Translations under genes and position numbers: made by a program
In this document: in pieces, positions 25,413 through 34,762 of the stretch
How the letters are laid out: every line of letters starts with the position of its first letter
Numbering within the stretch: position 1 is the first letter of the stretch
From: Micromonospora citrea
GTDB taxonomy: Bacteria; Actinomycetota; Actinomycetes; Mycobacteriales; Micromonosporaceae
Length of the DNA stretch: 64,000 bases
Assembly (NCBI RefSeq): GCF_900090315.1
Contig: NZ_FMHZ01000002.1
Coordinates: 5,984,501-6,048,500 of the forward strand
Reading direction: 5' to 3'
Notes under the pieces: model-generated
Database searches by the model: none
Told to the model about the DNA's origin: nothing
The model's input: only the letters and a program-made list of their open reading frames with translations

Positions 25413-26543
25413 TCACGGCTTCCGGGCCACCACCAGCGTGTCCCGCTCGCCGAGCGGGCGCACCGCCAGGAGCTCGAAGCCGGCCCCGCCGAGCAACTGG
25501 CGGCACTCCCGCTCGGTGTACTCCGAGCTGCCCTCCCCGAACAGCAGCATGTCCAGCGCCGCCACCGGGTCGCCGCTGACGTCCGGCTGCTCCTCGCGCG
25601 TGGCCGGGTGGCGGGGCAGGCGCTCCTCGCCCGCGTCCGCACCGAGCAGTCCCTCGTAGACCACCAGGAGCCCGCCGTCGGCGAGCGCGTCGTACGCGCG
25701 CCGGACGAGCACCGCACGCCGCCGCGGAGACCAGTCGTGCAGCACGTGACCGAAGATCAGGGCGTCGGCGGCGGGCAGCGGATCGGCGAAGAAGTCGCCG
25801 GGCTGGAACGTCATCCGGTCGCCGAGCCCGCGCGCGGCGACGTACTCGGCGAAGGGGCCGGCGTTGTGCGGCAGGTCGAAGACCACACCCGACAGGTGCG
25901 GATGGGCCGTCAGCACGTACGACAGCAGGTGACCGCGCCCGCCGCCGACGTCGGCGACCCGCCGCACGGCCGCCCAGTCGACGGCCTCGGCGAGCAGCGG
26001 ACCGATCGCCGTGGTCAGGGCGTCCATCAGGTTGAGGAACCGGCGCAGCCGCTGCGGGTCACGCGGCATGACCGAGTAGTCCGCCTCGGGCCGCCGGCCG
26101 CCCGTCCGCAGCGCGTCGGCGAGCCCGCCCCAGGCGGCGTAGTGCATGCGGTTCGCACGGTCGAGCAGTTCCCGGACCGGCGACCCGTTGCCCCGCACGA
26201 GGTGCCGTGCCGCCCCGGGCCCGTTCGCGTACCGGCCCGCCGCCCGGGTCAGCAGCCCGAGCCGGACGAGCAGGTCCAGGAAGGTCCCCGCCGCCCGCGG
26301 ATGCAGGCCGAGCCGGGCGACGAGCTCGTCCACGTCCGACGACCCGGTCTCGTGCAGCGCGTCGAACACGCCGAGTTCCACCGCGCTGAGCAGCGCCTTC
26401 GACTCGCAGAACGCCAGGCCGAGCCGGAGCAGACCCGCCGGGTCCGTCTCGTCGACGGCCGGGGCGGCCACCGTCTGTGCGGGCGGAGGGCCGGTCCGGG
26501 GGCCGGCGACAGCGTCACGGGTGGGTGCCATGGCAGGCAGCAT
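25413..26543 (-). CDS. SAM-dependent O-methyltransferase
   Basis: This 376-residue enzyme has the layout of plant-type small-molecule O-methyltransferases of natural product pathways. An N-terminal dimerisation winged helix (LLSAVELGVFDALHETG, with LGLHPRAAGTFLDLLVRLGLL) precedes a Rossmann domain with the SAM loop VADVGGGRGHLL, FDLPHNAGP and the catalytic region FGHVLHDWSPRRR. The start may be 26543 or the ATG at 26531. It is divergent from the P450 and LanKC genes across a promoter region carrying a shared motif, so it probably belongs to the same cluster and methylates the peptide or a cofactor; that is inference. Confidence 0.9.
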   Translation of the reverse strand: MLPAMAPTRDAVAGPRTGPPPAQTVAAPAVDETDPAGLLRLGLAFCESKALLSAVELGVFDALHETGSSDVDELVARLGLHPRAAGTFLDLLVRLGLLTRAAGRYANGPGAARHLVRGNGSPVRELLDRANRMHYAAWGGLADALRTGGRRPEADYSVMPRDPQRLRRFLNLMDALTTAIGPLLAEAVDWAAVRRVADVGGGRGHLLSYVLTAHPHLSGVVFDLPHNAGPFAEYVAARGLGDRMTFQPGDFFADPLPAADALIFGHVLHDWSPRRRAVLVRRAYDALADGGLLVVYEGLLGADAGEERLPRHPATREEQPDVSGDPVAALDMLLFGEGSSEYTERECRQLLGGAGFELLAVRPLGERDTLVVARKP

Positions 26544-26901
26544 CGGGCCGGGCCGAGCCCCTTAGCATCGGGAAGACCCCTATCCCTCGACCGGGCCACC
26601 GTCCGTGGCTCGGGCCGCCGCGGCGTGCGCCGCGCGTGCGTCCTGCTCGGTTGCGTCGTCCGGTGGACGGCCGAGCCAGGTGGCGGGGCCGCCGCCGGCG
26701 TGTCGGGTGCCCGACGTACGTCCTGGTCGGCGCGGGCCCTCCGGCGACGGCCGCGCCTCTTCGCCGGCAGGCCGCTGCCGCGTCCGGCGCCGCCGCTCCC
26801 GCACGAAGGCGGGATCCCGCCCGTGCCCGACGCGACGCGACCACTCGGCTTCGCGGTGTTTCCCCGATGCTAGGCGCGCCCGGCGACGGCACGCTTCCGG
26901 C
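26544..26901. promoter_or_regulatory. Divergent promoter region of the lanthipeptide cluster
   Basis: This 358-bp stretch has no gene that I can support. It carries the motif CCCGATGCTA twice, facing outward. The minus-strand copy is CTTCCCGATGCTAA (26575 down to 26562), 20-32 bases before the methyltransferase starts. The plus-strand copy is TCCCCGATGCTAG (26861-26873), with its GATGCT hexamer 30 bases before the P450 ATG. GATGCT could be a -10-like element, or the whole could be an activator site. Confidence 0.45.
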
Positions 26902-28524
26902 ATGCAGATCGATCAGGACGGACCGGCCGGCGGCGTCGACGTCGTGGTGTTCGGCCACGGGCCGGCCGTCGACCGGCTGGCGGAGGCGTGCCGGTCGACC
27001 GGCAGGCCGGTGCGGACCGTCACGCTCCCGGCGGAAGCGGTCGAACCGGTCGGCGGGATCGTCGACTTCCTGGCGCACCCGGACAGCCCGCACCGGGCGG
27101 TGCTCGTCGGCGCCGGCCCTCTCGGCGTCGCCGGCCTCACCGTCGCCGACCGGCATCCGGAACGGGTCGCCGCCGTCGTGGCGCTCGACCTGCCGGCCGC
27201 CCCGCCGGAGGCGGAGTGGGTGTCGTGCCCCACCCTCCTGCTCCCGCCGGCGCCGGCCGAGGTGGACCTGCCGGCCCTCGGGCCGTTCCTGGACCGGGTC
27301 GCCGCGGACCTCGACGACGCGTCGTCGTGCCAGGTCAGGCCGCCCGCGCTCACTCCCGCCCTGCTCAACGACCCGGAGACCCTGGGCCAGCTGCGCGCGG
27401 CGGGCCCGGTGCACCGCGTCTCGCTGGTCGCCACCACACCGACCTGGGTGCTCACCGGGCACGAGGTCACCACGACGACGCTGGCCGACCCGCGGCTGGC
27501 GGGTGAGCGGGAGATGACGGCCGGGTTCCGGTTGTCGCCGCCCGGCGAGAACACCGACCACCGGGGCGAACAGGATCTGGTGACCGTCGACGCCGAACTG
27601 CACGCCCGCCTGCGACGGCTGGTCGCCGCGCACCTCACACCGCGCCGGGTGGACGCGCTGCGGCCCCGGATCCAGCGCGAGACCGACCGGCTCCTGGACG
27701 CGATCGACCCCGGCTCGGTGACGAACCTGGTGGAGTCGTTCGCCCGCCCGCTGCCGATCGTCGTGCTCTGCGAACTGCTCGGCGTCCCCGAGGCGGACCG
27801 CGGGTACGTCGAGGACTGGCTGGTCCGCCGCATGCGGGAGTGGCCCCCCGACCCGCACGCCGACGTCGACGACTACCTCGTCGAGCTGATCGCCGCCCGC
27901 CGCGCCCGCCCCGGCGACGACCTGATCAGCGCGGTCGTACGGGCGGAGGGCGCGGCGCTGGACGAGGCGGACCTGGTCTCCGCCGCCCGGTGGCTCATGG
28001 TCGGCGGCCACCGCGCCCCGATGGCGCTGCTGGCCAACGGCGTGGCGGCGCTGCTGGGCGAGCCGACCCAGTGGCGCCGCCTGGTGGACGCCCCCGACCT
28101 GGTCGAGACCGCCGTCGAGGAGCTGATGCGGTACGTGACGCCGTTCCCGGTGGGACTGGCCCGGATCGCCTCGGCGCCGATCGACGTGGCCGGCCGGACT
28201 ATCGCCGCCGACAGCCTGGTCGCGGCGTCGCTGATCGCCGCCAACCACGACCCGGCCCGGTTCACCGACCCGGACGCCCTCGACGTCGCCCGCAGCGCCA
28301 ACCCGCACCTGTCCTTCGGGCACGGCCACCACTACTGCGTCGGGGCGGCGCTGGCCAGGGCCGAGGCGCAGATCGCCTTCGGCACGCTCGCCCGCCGCTT
28401 TCCCGGCATGCGGCTCGCGGTCGACACCCGCGAGCTGCACTACCGGCAGAACCGCATGCGTTACCTGCTCGAACTCCCGATCGTCCTCCGGCCGTCCGGG
28501 CCACCCGCGGCGACCGCCGCGTGA
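26902..28524 (+). CDS. Cytochrome P450 with N-terminal hydrolase-like domain
   Basis: This 540-residue protein is about 130 residues longer than a bacterial P450. Residues 1-130 resemble an alpha/beta-hydrolase fold (VDVVVFGHG, then LVGAGPLGVAGL in the nucleophile-elbow position), but the nucleophile Ser is absent. The P450 part has ExxR in EELMRYVTPF and the heme loop LSFGHGHHYCVGAALARAEA, Cys near residue 478. The I-helix reads MVGGHRAPMALLANG, without the usual acid-Thr pair. LanKC follows after 40 bp, so oxidation of the lanthipeptide or a building block is likely. The alpha/beta part may bind a carrier, partner or substrate. Confidence 0.88.
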   Translation: MQIDQDGPAGGVDVVVFGHGPAVDRLAEACRSTGRPVRTVTLPAEAVEPVGGIVDFLAHPDSPHRAVLVGAGPLGVAGLTVADRHPERVAAVVALDLPAAPPEAEWVSCPTLLLPPAPAEVDLPALGPFLDRVAADLDDASSCQVRPPALTPALLNDPETLGQLRAAGPVHRVSLVATTPTWVLTGHEVTTTTLADPRLAGEREMTAGFRLSPPGENTDHRGEQDLVTVDAELHARLRRLVAAHLTPRRVDALRPRIQRETDRLLDAIDPGSVTNLVESFARPLPIVVLCELLGVPEADRGYVEDWLVRRMREWPPDPHADVDDYLVELIAARRARPGDDLISAVVRAEGAALDEADLVSAARWLMVGGHRAPMALLANGVAALLGEPTQWRRLVDAPDLVETAVEELMRYVTPFPVGLARIASAPIDVAGRTIAADSLVAASLIAANHDPARFTDPDALDVARSANPHLSFGHGHHYCVGAALARAEAQIAFGTLARRFPGMRLAVDTRELHYRQNRMRYLLELPIVLRPSGPPAATAA

Positions 28525-28564
28525 CGCCCGGCCCGCCACCCCCTCTCCCGCAGGAGTCGCACCG

Positions 28565-31183
28565 ATGGACGCCGCGTTTCCCCAACTGTTCGCCTACTGT
28601 CAGGCCGATCCGCTGTTCTTCGACTCGCCCCTGCGGATGGACGACCGGAGCAGCCGGTTCGCGGTGAGCCGCCGCCCGCTGCCCGACGGGTGGCGCGCCC
28701 GGGACAGCGACCTGTGGGTCGTGCTGGAGCCGCCGGGAACGCGCCTGCCGGAGCAGGGCTGGAAGATCCACGTCTCGTCGGCCCTGGACACCACGGAACA
28801 GGTCTGCGACCTGGTGGTGAGCTTCTGCCTGGACCGCGGCATCCCCCTGAAGTACCTGCGCAGCCGCGCCGCGTTCGAGCTGCTCAACAGCAAGTACGCC
28901 GACCGGGGCGGCAGCGGCAAGCTCATCACCGTGTACCCGCCGGACGAGGACCGGTTCGGCGAGGTGCTGCCGGAGCTGGCGGCGCTGCTGCGCGACTTCA
29001 CCGGCCCGTACGTGCTCAGCGACCTGCGGTACGGGGACTCGCCGGTGTACGTCCGGTACGGCGCCTTCCGCCGGATGACGTACACCTCCCCGGACGGGGA
29101 ACTCGTGCACGCCGTCCGCGCCCCCGACGGGCGCCTGGTGCCCGACGACCGCAGCCCGTTCTTCACCGTGCCGGAGTGGGTGACCGTGCCGGAGGTGCTG
29201 CACCCGTCGCTGGCGCGGATGGAGGCGGGCGGCGAGGGCGAGTTCCCCTTCGAGATCGAGCGGCCGTTGCACTTCTCCAACGGCGGCGGGGTGTACCTCG
29301 CCCGCACCCGCGACGGCGGCGGGTACGTCGTGCTGCGCGAGGCCCGCCCTCACGCCGGGCTCGACGGGACCGGCACGGACGCCGTCACCCGACTCGGCCG
29401 GGAACGCGAGATCCTGCGGCGCCTGCAGGGCCTCGACTGCGTCCCCCGGCTCCTCGACCACCTCGTGGTGTGGGAGCACCACTACCTGGTGCAGGAGTAC
29501 ATCGAGGGCAAGACCCTGATGGAGGAGGTCTTCGCACGGTATCCGCTCGTCGGCCCCGACCCGACCGCCGAGGCGCTCGCCGCGTACACCTCCTGGGCGA
29601 CGGACGTCCTGGCCAGGGTCGACCACGCGCTGATGTCCGTGCACGCGCGCGGCGTACGCTTCGGCGACCTGCACCCGGGCAACGTCATCGTGCGCCCGGA
29701 CGGCTCGGTCGTCCTCGTCGACTTCGAGATCGCGTCGGACCTGGCCCGCACGACACCCGTCGGCCTCGCCACCCCCGGCTTCACCGCGCCCCCGGGACTC
29801 TCCGGCCGGGAGGCCGACGACTACGTCCTGAACTGCCTACGGCAGTGGGTGTTCCTGCCGATCAGCCCGCTGACGGAGCGCTCCCCGGTCAAGCTCGCGA
29901 CGCTGACCGAGGCCGTCGCCGCGCACTTCCCGGTCCCCGCCGGGTTCGCGCCGAGGATGCTGCGCCGGTTCACCGCCGGCCGCAGCCCGCTCGGCGAGGA
30001 CGCCCCGGCCCGGATGTTCACCGCCGCGCGGCTCGACTGGCCGGCGATCCGCGACTCCATCGTGGCCGGTATCGCCGCCAGCGCGACACCCGACCGGCCG
30101 GACCGGCTCTTCCCCGGCGACCCGGAGCTGTTCGTCTCCGGCGGGTACACCGTCGGGCAGGGAGCGGCCGGTGTGCTGTGGGCGATGCGCCAGGCGGGGT
30201 GCGAGGTTCCGCCGGAGTACGTGGACTGGCTGACCGCCGCCGCGCGGCGCTGCGCCGACCCGCGCCCGGGGCTGTTGGACGGCCTGCACGGGGTGGCCGC
30301 GGTGCTGGAGTCGCTCGGCCGCCGCGACGAAGCCCTGGAACTGCTCGACCGCGCCCGCAAGCTGCACGGGGAGCTGGTCACCCCCGGCATCCAGGGCGGC
30401 CTCGCGGGAGCCGGCCTCAGCCTGCTGCACTTCGCCGGGATCACCGGCGACGAGGGCCTGCGGACGGAGGCGGTGGACCTCGGCCGGCGACTGGCGGAGC
30501 AACTCGACGCCGGCGACGCCGGGATGTTCCACCCCGACAGCCGCGTGGGCCTCCAGCACGGGCTCACCGGCGTCGCCCTGTACCTGCTGGAGCTGTACGA
30601 GGCGACGGGGGAGACCCGCCACCTCGACCTGGCCGGGCGGGCGCTGCGCCGCGAGGTCGACCGCGGCCACGTGCTGGCCGACGGCACGTTCCAGCTCCTG
30701 GAGGGCAACCGTTACCACGCGTATCTCAGCAGCGGCAGCATCGGGCTGGCGCTGGTTCTCGCCCGATATCTCGGGCGGCGGCCGGAACCCGGCTTCGACG
30801 ACGTCGTCGACGGCGCCCGACGGGCCTGCCGGGCACCGTTCGTCCGCCATCCCTTCCTGTTCCTGGGCCGGGCGGGCACGATCGCGGCCCTGCGCCTGCT
30901 GGGCCGGCCCGAGGACCAGCCCGTCGTCGACGAGCACGTCCGCCGGCTCGGCTGGCACGCCCTGTCGTACCGGGGACACCTGGCCTTCCCCGGCAACCAG
31001 CTCCTACGGCTGTCCATGGACCTCACCACCGGCTCGGCGGGCATCCTCGCCGCCCTCGGGGTCGCCTTCGGCGACAGCACGTCGGTCGTCCCCCTGCTCG
31101 ACCTGCGGGCACCCGCGCCCACACCGACAGGAGACGGCGGGGGCCAGGCGCACCGCCGCGCCCCGGCCGCGTCGCTCTCCTGA
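28565..31183 (+). CDS. lanKC: Class III lanthipeptide synthetase
   Basis: This 872-residue enzyme has the three-part LanKC plan. An N-terminal lyase-like domain spans about residues 1-210 (KYLRSRAAFELLNSKYADRG). A kinase domain at 240-510 has GGGVYLAR, the catalytic loop RFGDLHPGNVIV and DFE in the DFG place. A LanC-like cyclase covers the rest (GLAGAGLSLLHF, LQHGLTGVALYLLELY). The zinc ligands of class I, II and IV cyclases are absent (YLSSGSIG where Cys-Cys or Cys-His would be), which defines class III. The ATP-binding Lys position appears as Arg (VVLREARPH). AGGAG precedes the ATG. It phosphorylates, dehydrates and cyclises the precursor encoded 113 bp downstream. Confidence 0.95.
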   Translation: MDAAFPQLFAYCQADPLFFDSPLRMDDRSSRFAVSRRPLPDGWRARDSDLWVVLEPPGTRLPEQGWKIHVSSALDTTEQVCDLVVSFCLDRGIPLKYLRSRAAFELLNSKYADRGGSGKLITVYPPDEDRFGEVLPELAALLRDFTGPYVLSDLRYGDSPVYVRYGAFRRMTYTSPDGELVHAVRAPDGRLVPDDRSPFFTVPEWVTVPEVLHPSLARMEAGGEGEFPFEIERPLHFSNGGGVYLARTRDGGGYVVLREARPHAGLDGTGTDAVTRLGREREILRRLQGLDCVPRLLDHLVVWEHHYLVQEYIEGKTLMEEVFARYPLVGPDPTAEALAAYTSWATDVLARVDHALMSVHARGVRFGDLHPGNVIVRPDGSVVLVDFEIASDLARTTPVGLATPGFTAPPGLSGREADDYVLNCLRQWVFLPISPLTERSPVKLATLTEAVAAHFPVPAGFAPRMLRRFTAGRSPLGEDAPARMFTAARLDWPAIRDSIVAGIAASATPDRPDRLFPGDPELFVSGGYTVGQGAAGVLWAMRQAGCEVPPEYVDWLTAAARRCADPRPGLLDGLHGVAAVLESLGRRDEALELLDRARKLHGELVTPGIQGGLAGAGLSLLHFAGITGDEGLRTEAVDLGRRLAEQLDAGDAGMFHPDSRVGLQHGLTGVALYLLELYEATGETRHLDLAGRALRREVDRGHVLADGTFQLLEGNRYHAYLSSGSIGLALVLARYLGRRPEPGFDDVVDGARRACRAPFVRHPFLFLGRAGTIAALRLLGRPEDQPVVDEHVRRLGWHALSYRGHLAFPGNQLLRLSMDLTTGSAGILAALGVAFGDSTSVVPLLDLRAPAPTPTGDGGGQAHRRAPAASLS

Positions 31184-31282
31184 GCCCTGACCACCGGCGC
31201 GGACGGCCCGTCCCGCCGGGCGTCGCGTTCACCGGAACGCGTCGACCACCCCGCCCCGGCTTCCCGGGCGGCGAACCAGAAG

Positions 31283-31290
31283 GGAGGTGA
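31283..31290 (+). promoter_or_regulatory. Near-perfect ribosome binding site of the precursor gene
   Basis: GGAGGTGA is a full match to the 16S anti-Shine-Dalgarno sequence and lies six bases before the ATG at 31297. It is the strongest ribosome site that I see in the cluster, as expected for a peptide needed in excess over its enzymes. Confidence 0.8.
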
Positions 31291-31296
31291 CCAGAC

Positions 31297-31404
31297 ATGG
31301 CCTACGTGCTCAAGCTCCAGGCGCTCAGCGCGCCGCAGGCGACCCGCCACCCGTGCTACAGCCACGTGACGTCGTACGCCGGCACGTGCGCCGCCGAGAA
31401 CTGA
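31297..31404 (+). CDS. lanA: Class III lanthipeptide precursor, 35 residues
   Basis: The frame begins [14 protein letters not shown] and ends TCAAEN. The leader contains VLKLQAL, matching the hydrophobic-x-L-Q box of class III leaders (LDLQ-type in SapB and labyrinthopeptin precursors). The presumed core has Thr16, Cys20, Ser22, Thr25, Ser26, Thr30 and Cys31; Ser22-x2-Thr25-x5-Cys31 fits the spacing for a labionin or lanthionine ring, and Thr16-x3-Cys20 could form a second. Both leader and core are very short. It lies between lanKC and the ABC exporter gene, has an excellent ribosome site and is followed by a hairpin, the usual RiPP precursor context. Confidence 0.88.
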   Translation: MAYVLKLQALSAPQATRHPCYSHVTSYAGTCAAEN

Positions 31405-31448
31405 CACCTCGGCGCCTGACCCCGCCGCCACGTCGGGGCAGGGTGCGT

Positions 31449-31485
31449 GCGGTGTCGGGGGCCGGGCTCCGGTCTCCGACACCGC
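31449..31485 (+). terminator. Hairpin after the lanthipeptide precursor
   Basis: GCGGTGTCGG (31449-31458) and CCGACACCGC (31476-31485) form a perfect 10-bp stem with a 17-base loop, 44 bp past the precursor stop and 44 bp before the exporter GTG. It could be a partial terminator that keeps precursor transcripts more abundant than downstream ones. Confidence 0.5.
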
Positions 31486-31529
31486 CGCACAGCAGTTCTT
31501 TCCCGTCCCCCACCCCGGTGAGGAATGCC

Positions 31530-33350
31530 GTGTCCACGTACCGAGCCCGACGCGACGAGGCGCCCGCCCGATCCGGCCCCGCCCCGGCAGCCGGCCCGAG
31601 CGGCGACGACGCGCCCCGCGCCGCCCCCGCCTGGCGGGTCATGCTGCGCTACCTGCGCCCGTCCTGGCGCTGGCTCCTGCTCGGCGGGGCGTTGAGCCTG
31701 GTCACCGGGGCGGTGGGGCTCGCCCTGCCGCTGGCCGTACGGCACCTCGTCGCCCGGCTCGCCGCCGGGGAGCCGACCACACCCGTCCTCCTCGTCATGG
31801 TCGCGCTCGTGCTGGTCACGCTGGTCAGCGGGCCCCTCGGCGTGTACGTGCTGCGCCGGACCGGCGAGTCGATCGTGCTCGCCGCCCGGCGGCGCCTGGT
31901 CTCGCACCTGCTGCGGCTGCGGATCTGCGCGGTGGACCACGCCGAGCCCGGCGACCTCATGTCGCGGGTCACCTCCGACACCACCCTGCTGCGCCAGGTC
32001 GCGACCGAGTCGTTGGTCGGGGCGGTCACCGGCGCCGTCATGGTGCTCGCCACGTGCACGGTGATGGGCCTGCTCGACCCGGTGCTGCTGGCGGTGACCC
32101 TCGCGGTGCTGGTCCTCGCCTTCGCCGTCGTCCGCCTCGCGATGCCCCGGGTCAACCGGGCCAGCCGGGAGGCCCAGAAGTCGGTGGGAGCCATGGGCGC
32201 CGCGCTGGAGCGGGCGCTCGGCGCCCTGCGTACCGTCAAGGCGTCCGGCGCCGAGCACCGCGAGGAGGTCCTCGTCCACCGCGCCGCCGGGGACGCCTGG
32301 CGGGCCAGCGTGCGCGCGGCCCGGTGGCTGGCGATCGGTGGTGGCGCCGCCGAGACGGCGATGCAGGTGGCCTTCTTCACCGTCCTCGCCGTCGGCGGGG
32401 CGCGGGTGGCCTCGGGGGCGATCGACGTCGCGACCCTGATCGCGTTCCTGATGTACGTCTACTACCTGGTCCTGCCCGTCCAGTCGCTCATCGGCGCGCT
32501 GAGCCAGTACCAGGTCGGCGCCGCCGCGGTCGCCCGCATCCAGGAGGCGGAACGGCTCCCCGCCGAGCCGCCCGTCGCGCCTCCCCCGCCGCGGGCCACG
32601 GTCGCGGCGCCGGCCGCCCTGGAGTTCCGCGACGTCCACTTCCGTTACGCGCCGCACCTGCCCGACGTGCACCGTGGGGTGACGTTCACCGTCCCGCCGC
32701 GCGGCATGACCGCCTTCGTCGGCCCGTCCGGGGCCGGCAAGACCACCCTCTTCTCGCTGATCGAGCGGTTCTACGAGCCGGCCGCCGGCAGCATCCTCCT
32801 CGACGGACGTGACGTGGCCGACTGGGGCCTGCCGGAGCTGCGGGCGGCGATCGGCTACGTCGAGCAGGACGCGCCGGTGCTCTCCGGATCCCTCCGCGAC
32901 AACCTGCTCCTCGGCGCGCCCCACGCCGCCGAGGAGGACCTGCGGCGGGTGCTGGAGACCGCCCGCCTCGACGGGCTGGTGGCCCAGCTCCCCGACGGGC
33001 TGGACACGCTGGTCGGGCACCGCGGCACGAAGCTGTCCGGCGGCGAACGCCAGCGCGTGGCCATCGCCCGCGCGCTGCTGCGCCGCCCCCGGCTGCTGCT
33101 GCTCGACGAGGCCACCTCGCAACTCGACGCGGTCAACGAGGCGGCGCTGCGGGAGACGGTCGCGGAGGCGGCCCTCACCACCACCGTCCTGGTGGTCGCG
33201 CACCGGCTGTCCACGGTGACCCTCGCCGACCAGATCGTCGTCATCGACGCCGGAGTGGTGCAGGCCGTCGGCACCCACACCGAGCTGGTGGCGGCGGACC
33301 CCCTCTACGCGGAGCTGGCCGCCACCCAGTTCCTCGCCGCGACCGGCTGA
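31530..33350 (+). CDS. ABC exporter (fused membrane and ATPase domains)
   Basis: This 606-residue half-transporter has six membrane helices in residues 40-320 and an ATPase domain with Walker [10 protein letters not shown], signature [16 protein letters not shown], Walker [13 protein letters not shown] and the switch His in VVAHRLSTV. There is no N-terminal C39 peptidase domain, so it exports but does not cut the leader; class III leaders are usually trimmed by separate proteases. It starts with GTG 31530 behind GAGGA. As a homodimer it is the likely exporter or self-resistance pump for the lanthipeptide, given its place just after the precursor gene. Confidence 0.92.
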   Translation: MSTYRARRDEAPARSGPAPAAGPSGDDAPRAAPAWRVMLRYLRPSWRWLLLGGALSLVTGAVGLALPLAVRHLVARLAAGEPTTPVLLVMVALVLVTLVSGPLGVYVLRRTGESIVLAARRRLVSHLLRLRICAVDHAEPGDLMSRVTSDTTLLRQVATESLVGAVTGAVMVLATCTVMGLLDPVLLAVTLAVLVLAFAVVRLAMPRVNRASREAQKSVGAMGAALERALGALRTVKASGAEHREEVLVHRAAGDAWRASVRAARWLAIGGGAAETAMQVAFFTVLAVGGARVASGAIDVATLIAFLMYVYYLVLPVQSLIGALSQYQVGAAAVARIQEAERLPAEPPVAPPPPRATVAAPAALEFRDVHFRYAPHLPDVHRGVTFTVPPRGMTAFVGPSGAGKTTLFSLIERFYEPAAGSILLDGRDVADWGLPELRAAIGYVEQDAPVLSGSLRDNLLLGAPHAAEEDLRRVLETARLDGLVAQLPDGLDTLVGHRGTKLSGGERQRVAIARALLRRPRLLLLDEATSQLDAVNEAALRETVAEAALTTTVLVVAHRLSTVTLADQIVVIDAGVVQAVGTHTELVAADPLYAELAATQFLAATG

Positions 33351-33384
33351 CGCCGGACTCCCCGTCCCCACCGCAGGAAGGCTT

Positions 33385-34650
33385 GTGTCGATGACCGCGA
33401 TCGAAGCGAACCCGGTCGACGCCGGGGCCGGCAGTCCCGACCTGGCGGCGACCGTGGGCGCCGAACGGTGCCCGACGGGGCTGCCCGTCATCACCGCGCG
33501 GATGCTGGCCGCCGCCGACACGGTCCGTCGCATCCGCGAGGCCGGGCCGGTCCACCACGTCAACATGGGCGGCCGGGAGACCGGGCTGCTGCTCGCCGGG
33601 TACGACGCCGCGGCGAAGGCGCTGGCGGACCCGCGGCTGATGGGCGAGCCTCCGCAGGCGCTGGCGGCGCGCGCCGATCGGCGGACCGACGAGGACCTCC
33701 TCGACGAGGAGGACCTGTTCTTCCTCCCCGAGGAACAGCACCGAAGGCTGCGTCGGATGATCACCCGTCAGCTCACCCACCGACGGGTCACGGCGCTGGC
33801 CGCCCGGATCCAGGGCGAGATCGACGCGCTGCTGGACGCCGTGCCGACCGGTACGCCGGTCGACGCCATCGACGCCCTGGCCCGCCCGCTGCCGGTGGCC
33901 GTCCTATGCGAGCTGCTCGGCATCCCGTCCGACGGTCGCCGCTACATCCGCGACTACGTCTACGGGTGGATAGCCGAACTGGGCGCGGCGACGCCGGTCA
34001 CCAGGAGCGCCGGGCTCGCGCTGGCCGACTACCTCAGGGCGCTGATCGTCGAGCGGCGCCGCGACCCCGGCGACGACCTCATCAGCGCGATGGCCCGGTC
34101 GGAGGGGCCGTCGACGTCGGAGGCGGACGTGCTCTCCGCCGTCCGCCTGCTGCTCGTGGCCGGAAACCGTCCCGTGACGACCCTGCTGGCCAGCGGCATC
34201 GCCACCCTGCTGCGACCGCGCGACCGGTGGCAGCGGCTGGTCGAGCAGCCGGACCAGCTGGACGCCACGGTCGAGGAGCTGCTGCGGTTCGTCACGCCGG
34301 CCGCCCTGTCGTCCCGGTACGCGAGGACGGACACCGAGGTCGCCGGCGTGCCGGTGGCCGCGGGGACCGGCGTGCACTGCGCGATGCGGGCGGTCAACCG
34401 CGACCCCGCCCGCTTCGCCGACCCGGACGTGTTCGACCCGCGAAGGCCGGACAACCCGCACCTCGCCTTCGGCCTCGGCCGCAAGCACTGTCTCGGAGCG
34501 GCCCTGGCCCGGGCCGAGGCCCGGCTGGCCGTCGGGACCCTCGTCCGACGGTTTCCCGACCTGACGCTCGTCGAGGACGTCCACCCCAGCGTGTCGCCGA
34601 CGGGCCACCGGCAACTGCTGGTCCTGCTCGACCCGCGCTCCGCGCCCTGA
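33385..34650 (+). CDS. Cytochrome P450
   Basis: This 421-residue P450 has ExxR in EELLRFVTPA and the heme loop LAFGLGRKHCLGAALARAEA (Cys near residue 368). The I-helix region LLVAGNRPVTTLLASG lacks the usual acid-Thr pair at the AG-[HG]-E-T-T position, as in the first P450 of this cluster. The start is GTG 33385 or ATG 33391; AGGAAGG at 33374-33380 suits either. It lies 34 bp after the exporter gene and 112 bp before the radical SAM gene, so it is part of the same transcript. A role in tailoring the lanthipeptide is inferred from position only. Confidence 0.9.
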   Translation: MSMTAIEANPVDAGAGSPDLAATVGAERCPTGLPVITARMLAAADTVRRIREAGPVHHVNMGGRETGLLLAGYDAAAKALADPRLMGEPPQALAARADRRTDEDLLDEEDLFFLPEEQHRRLRRMITRQLTHRRVTALAARIQGEIDALLDAVPTGTPVDAIDALARPLPVAVLCELLGIPSDGRRYIRDYVYGWIAELGAATPVTRSAGLALADYLRALIVERRRDPGDDLISAMARSEGPSTSEADVLSAVRLLLVAGNRPVTTLLASGIATLLRPRDRWQRLVEQPDQLDATVEELLRFVTPAALSSRYARTDTEVAGVPVAAGTGVHCAMRAVNRDPARFADPDVFDPRRPDNPHLAFGLGRKHCLGAALARAEARLAVGTLVRRFPDLTLVEDVHPSVSPTGHRQLLVLLDPRSAP

Positions 34651-34762
34651 CCTCCCGCCGCCGCGCCCGGGCCGCCCGCCCCGGCCGCCCGCCCCCGTCC
34701 GGCCGCCCCGGAGGGCCGCGACACGCCCGCCCGATCCGCCCACCGCACGCCAGGAGCGCCGC

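Noticed and set aside
31405..31529. Second lanthipeptide precursor after the first
   Set aside because: No short frame with ribosome site, LQ-type leader and Cys/Ser/Thr core is present; the space holds a hairpin.
31287..31530. Upstream in-frame extension of the lanthipeptide exporter to 31287
   Set aside because: It would overlap the precursor in another frame; GTG 31530 has a ribosome site and gives a normal exporter N-terminus.
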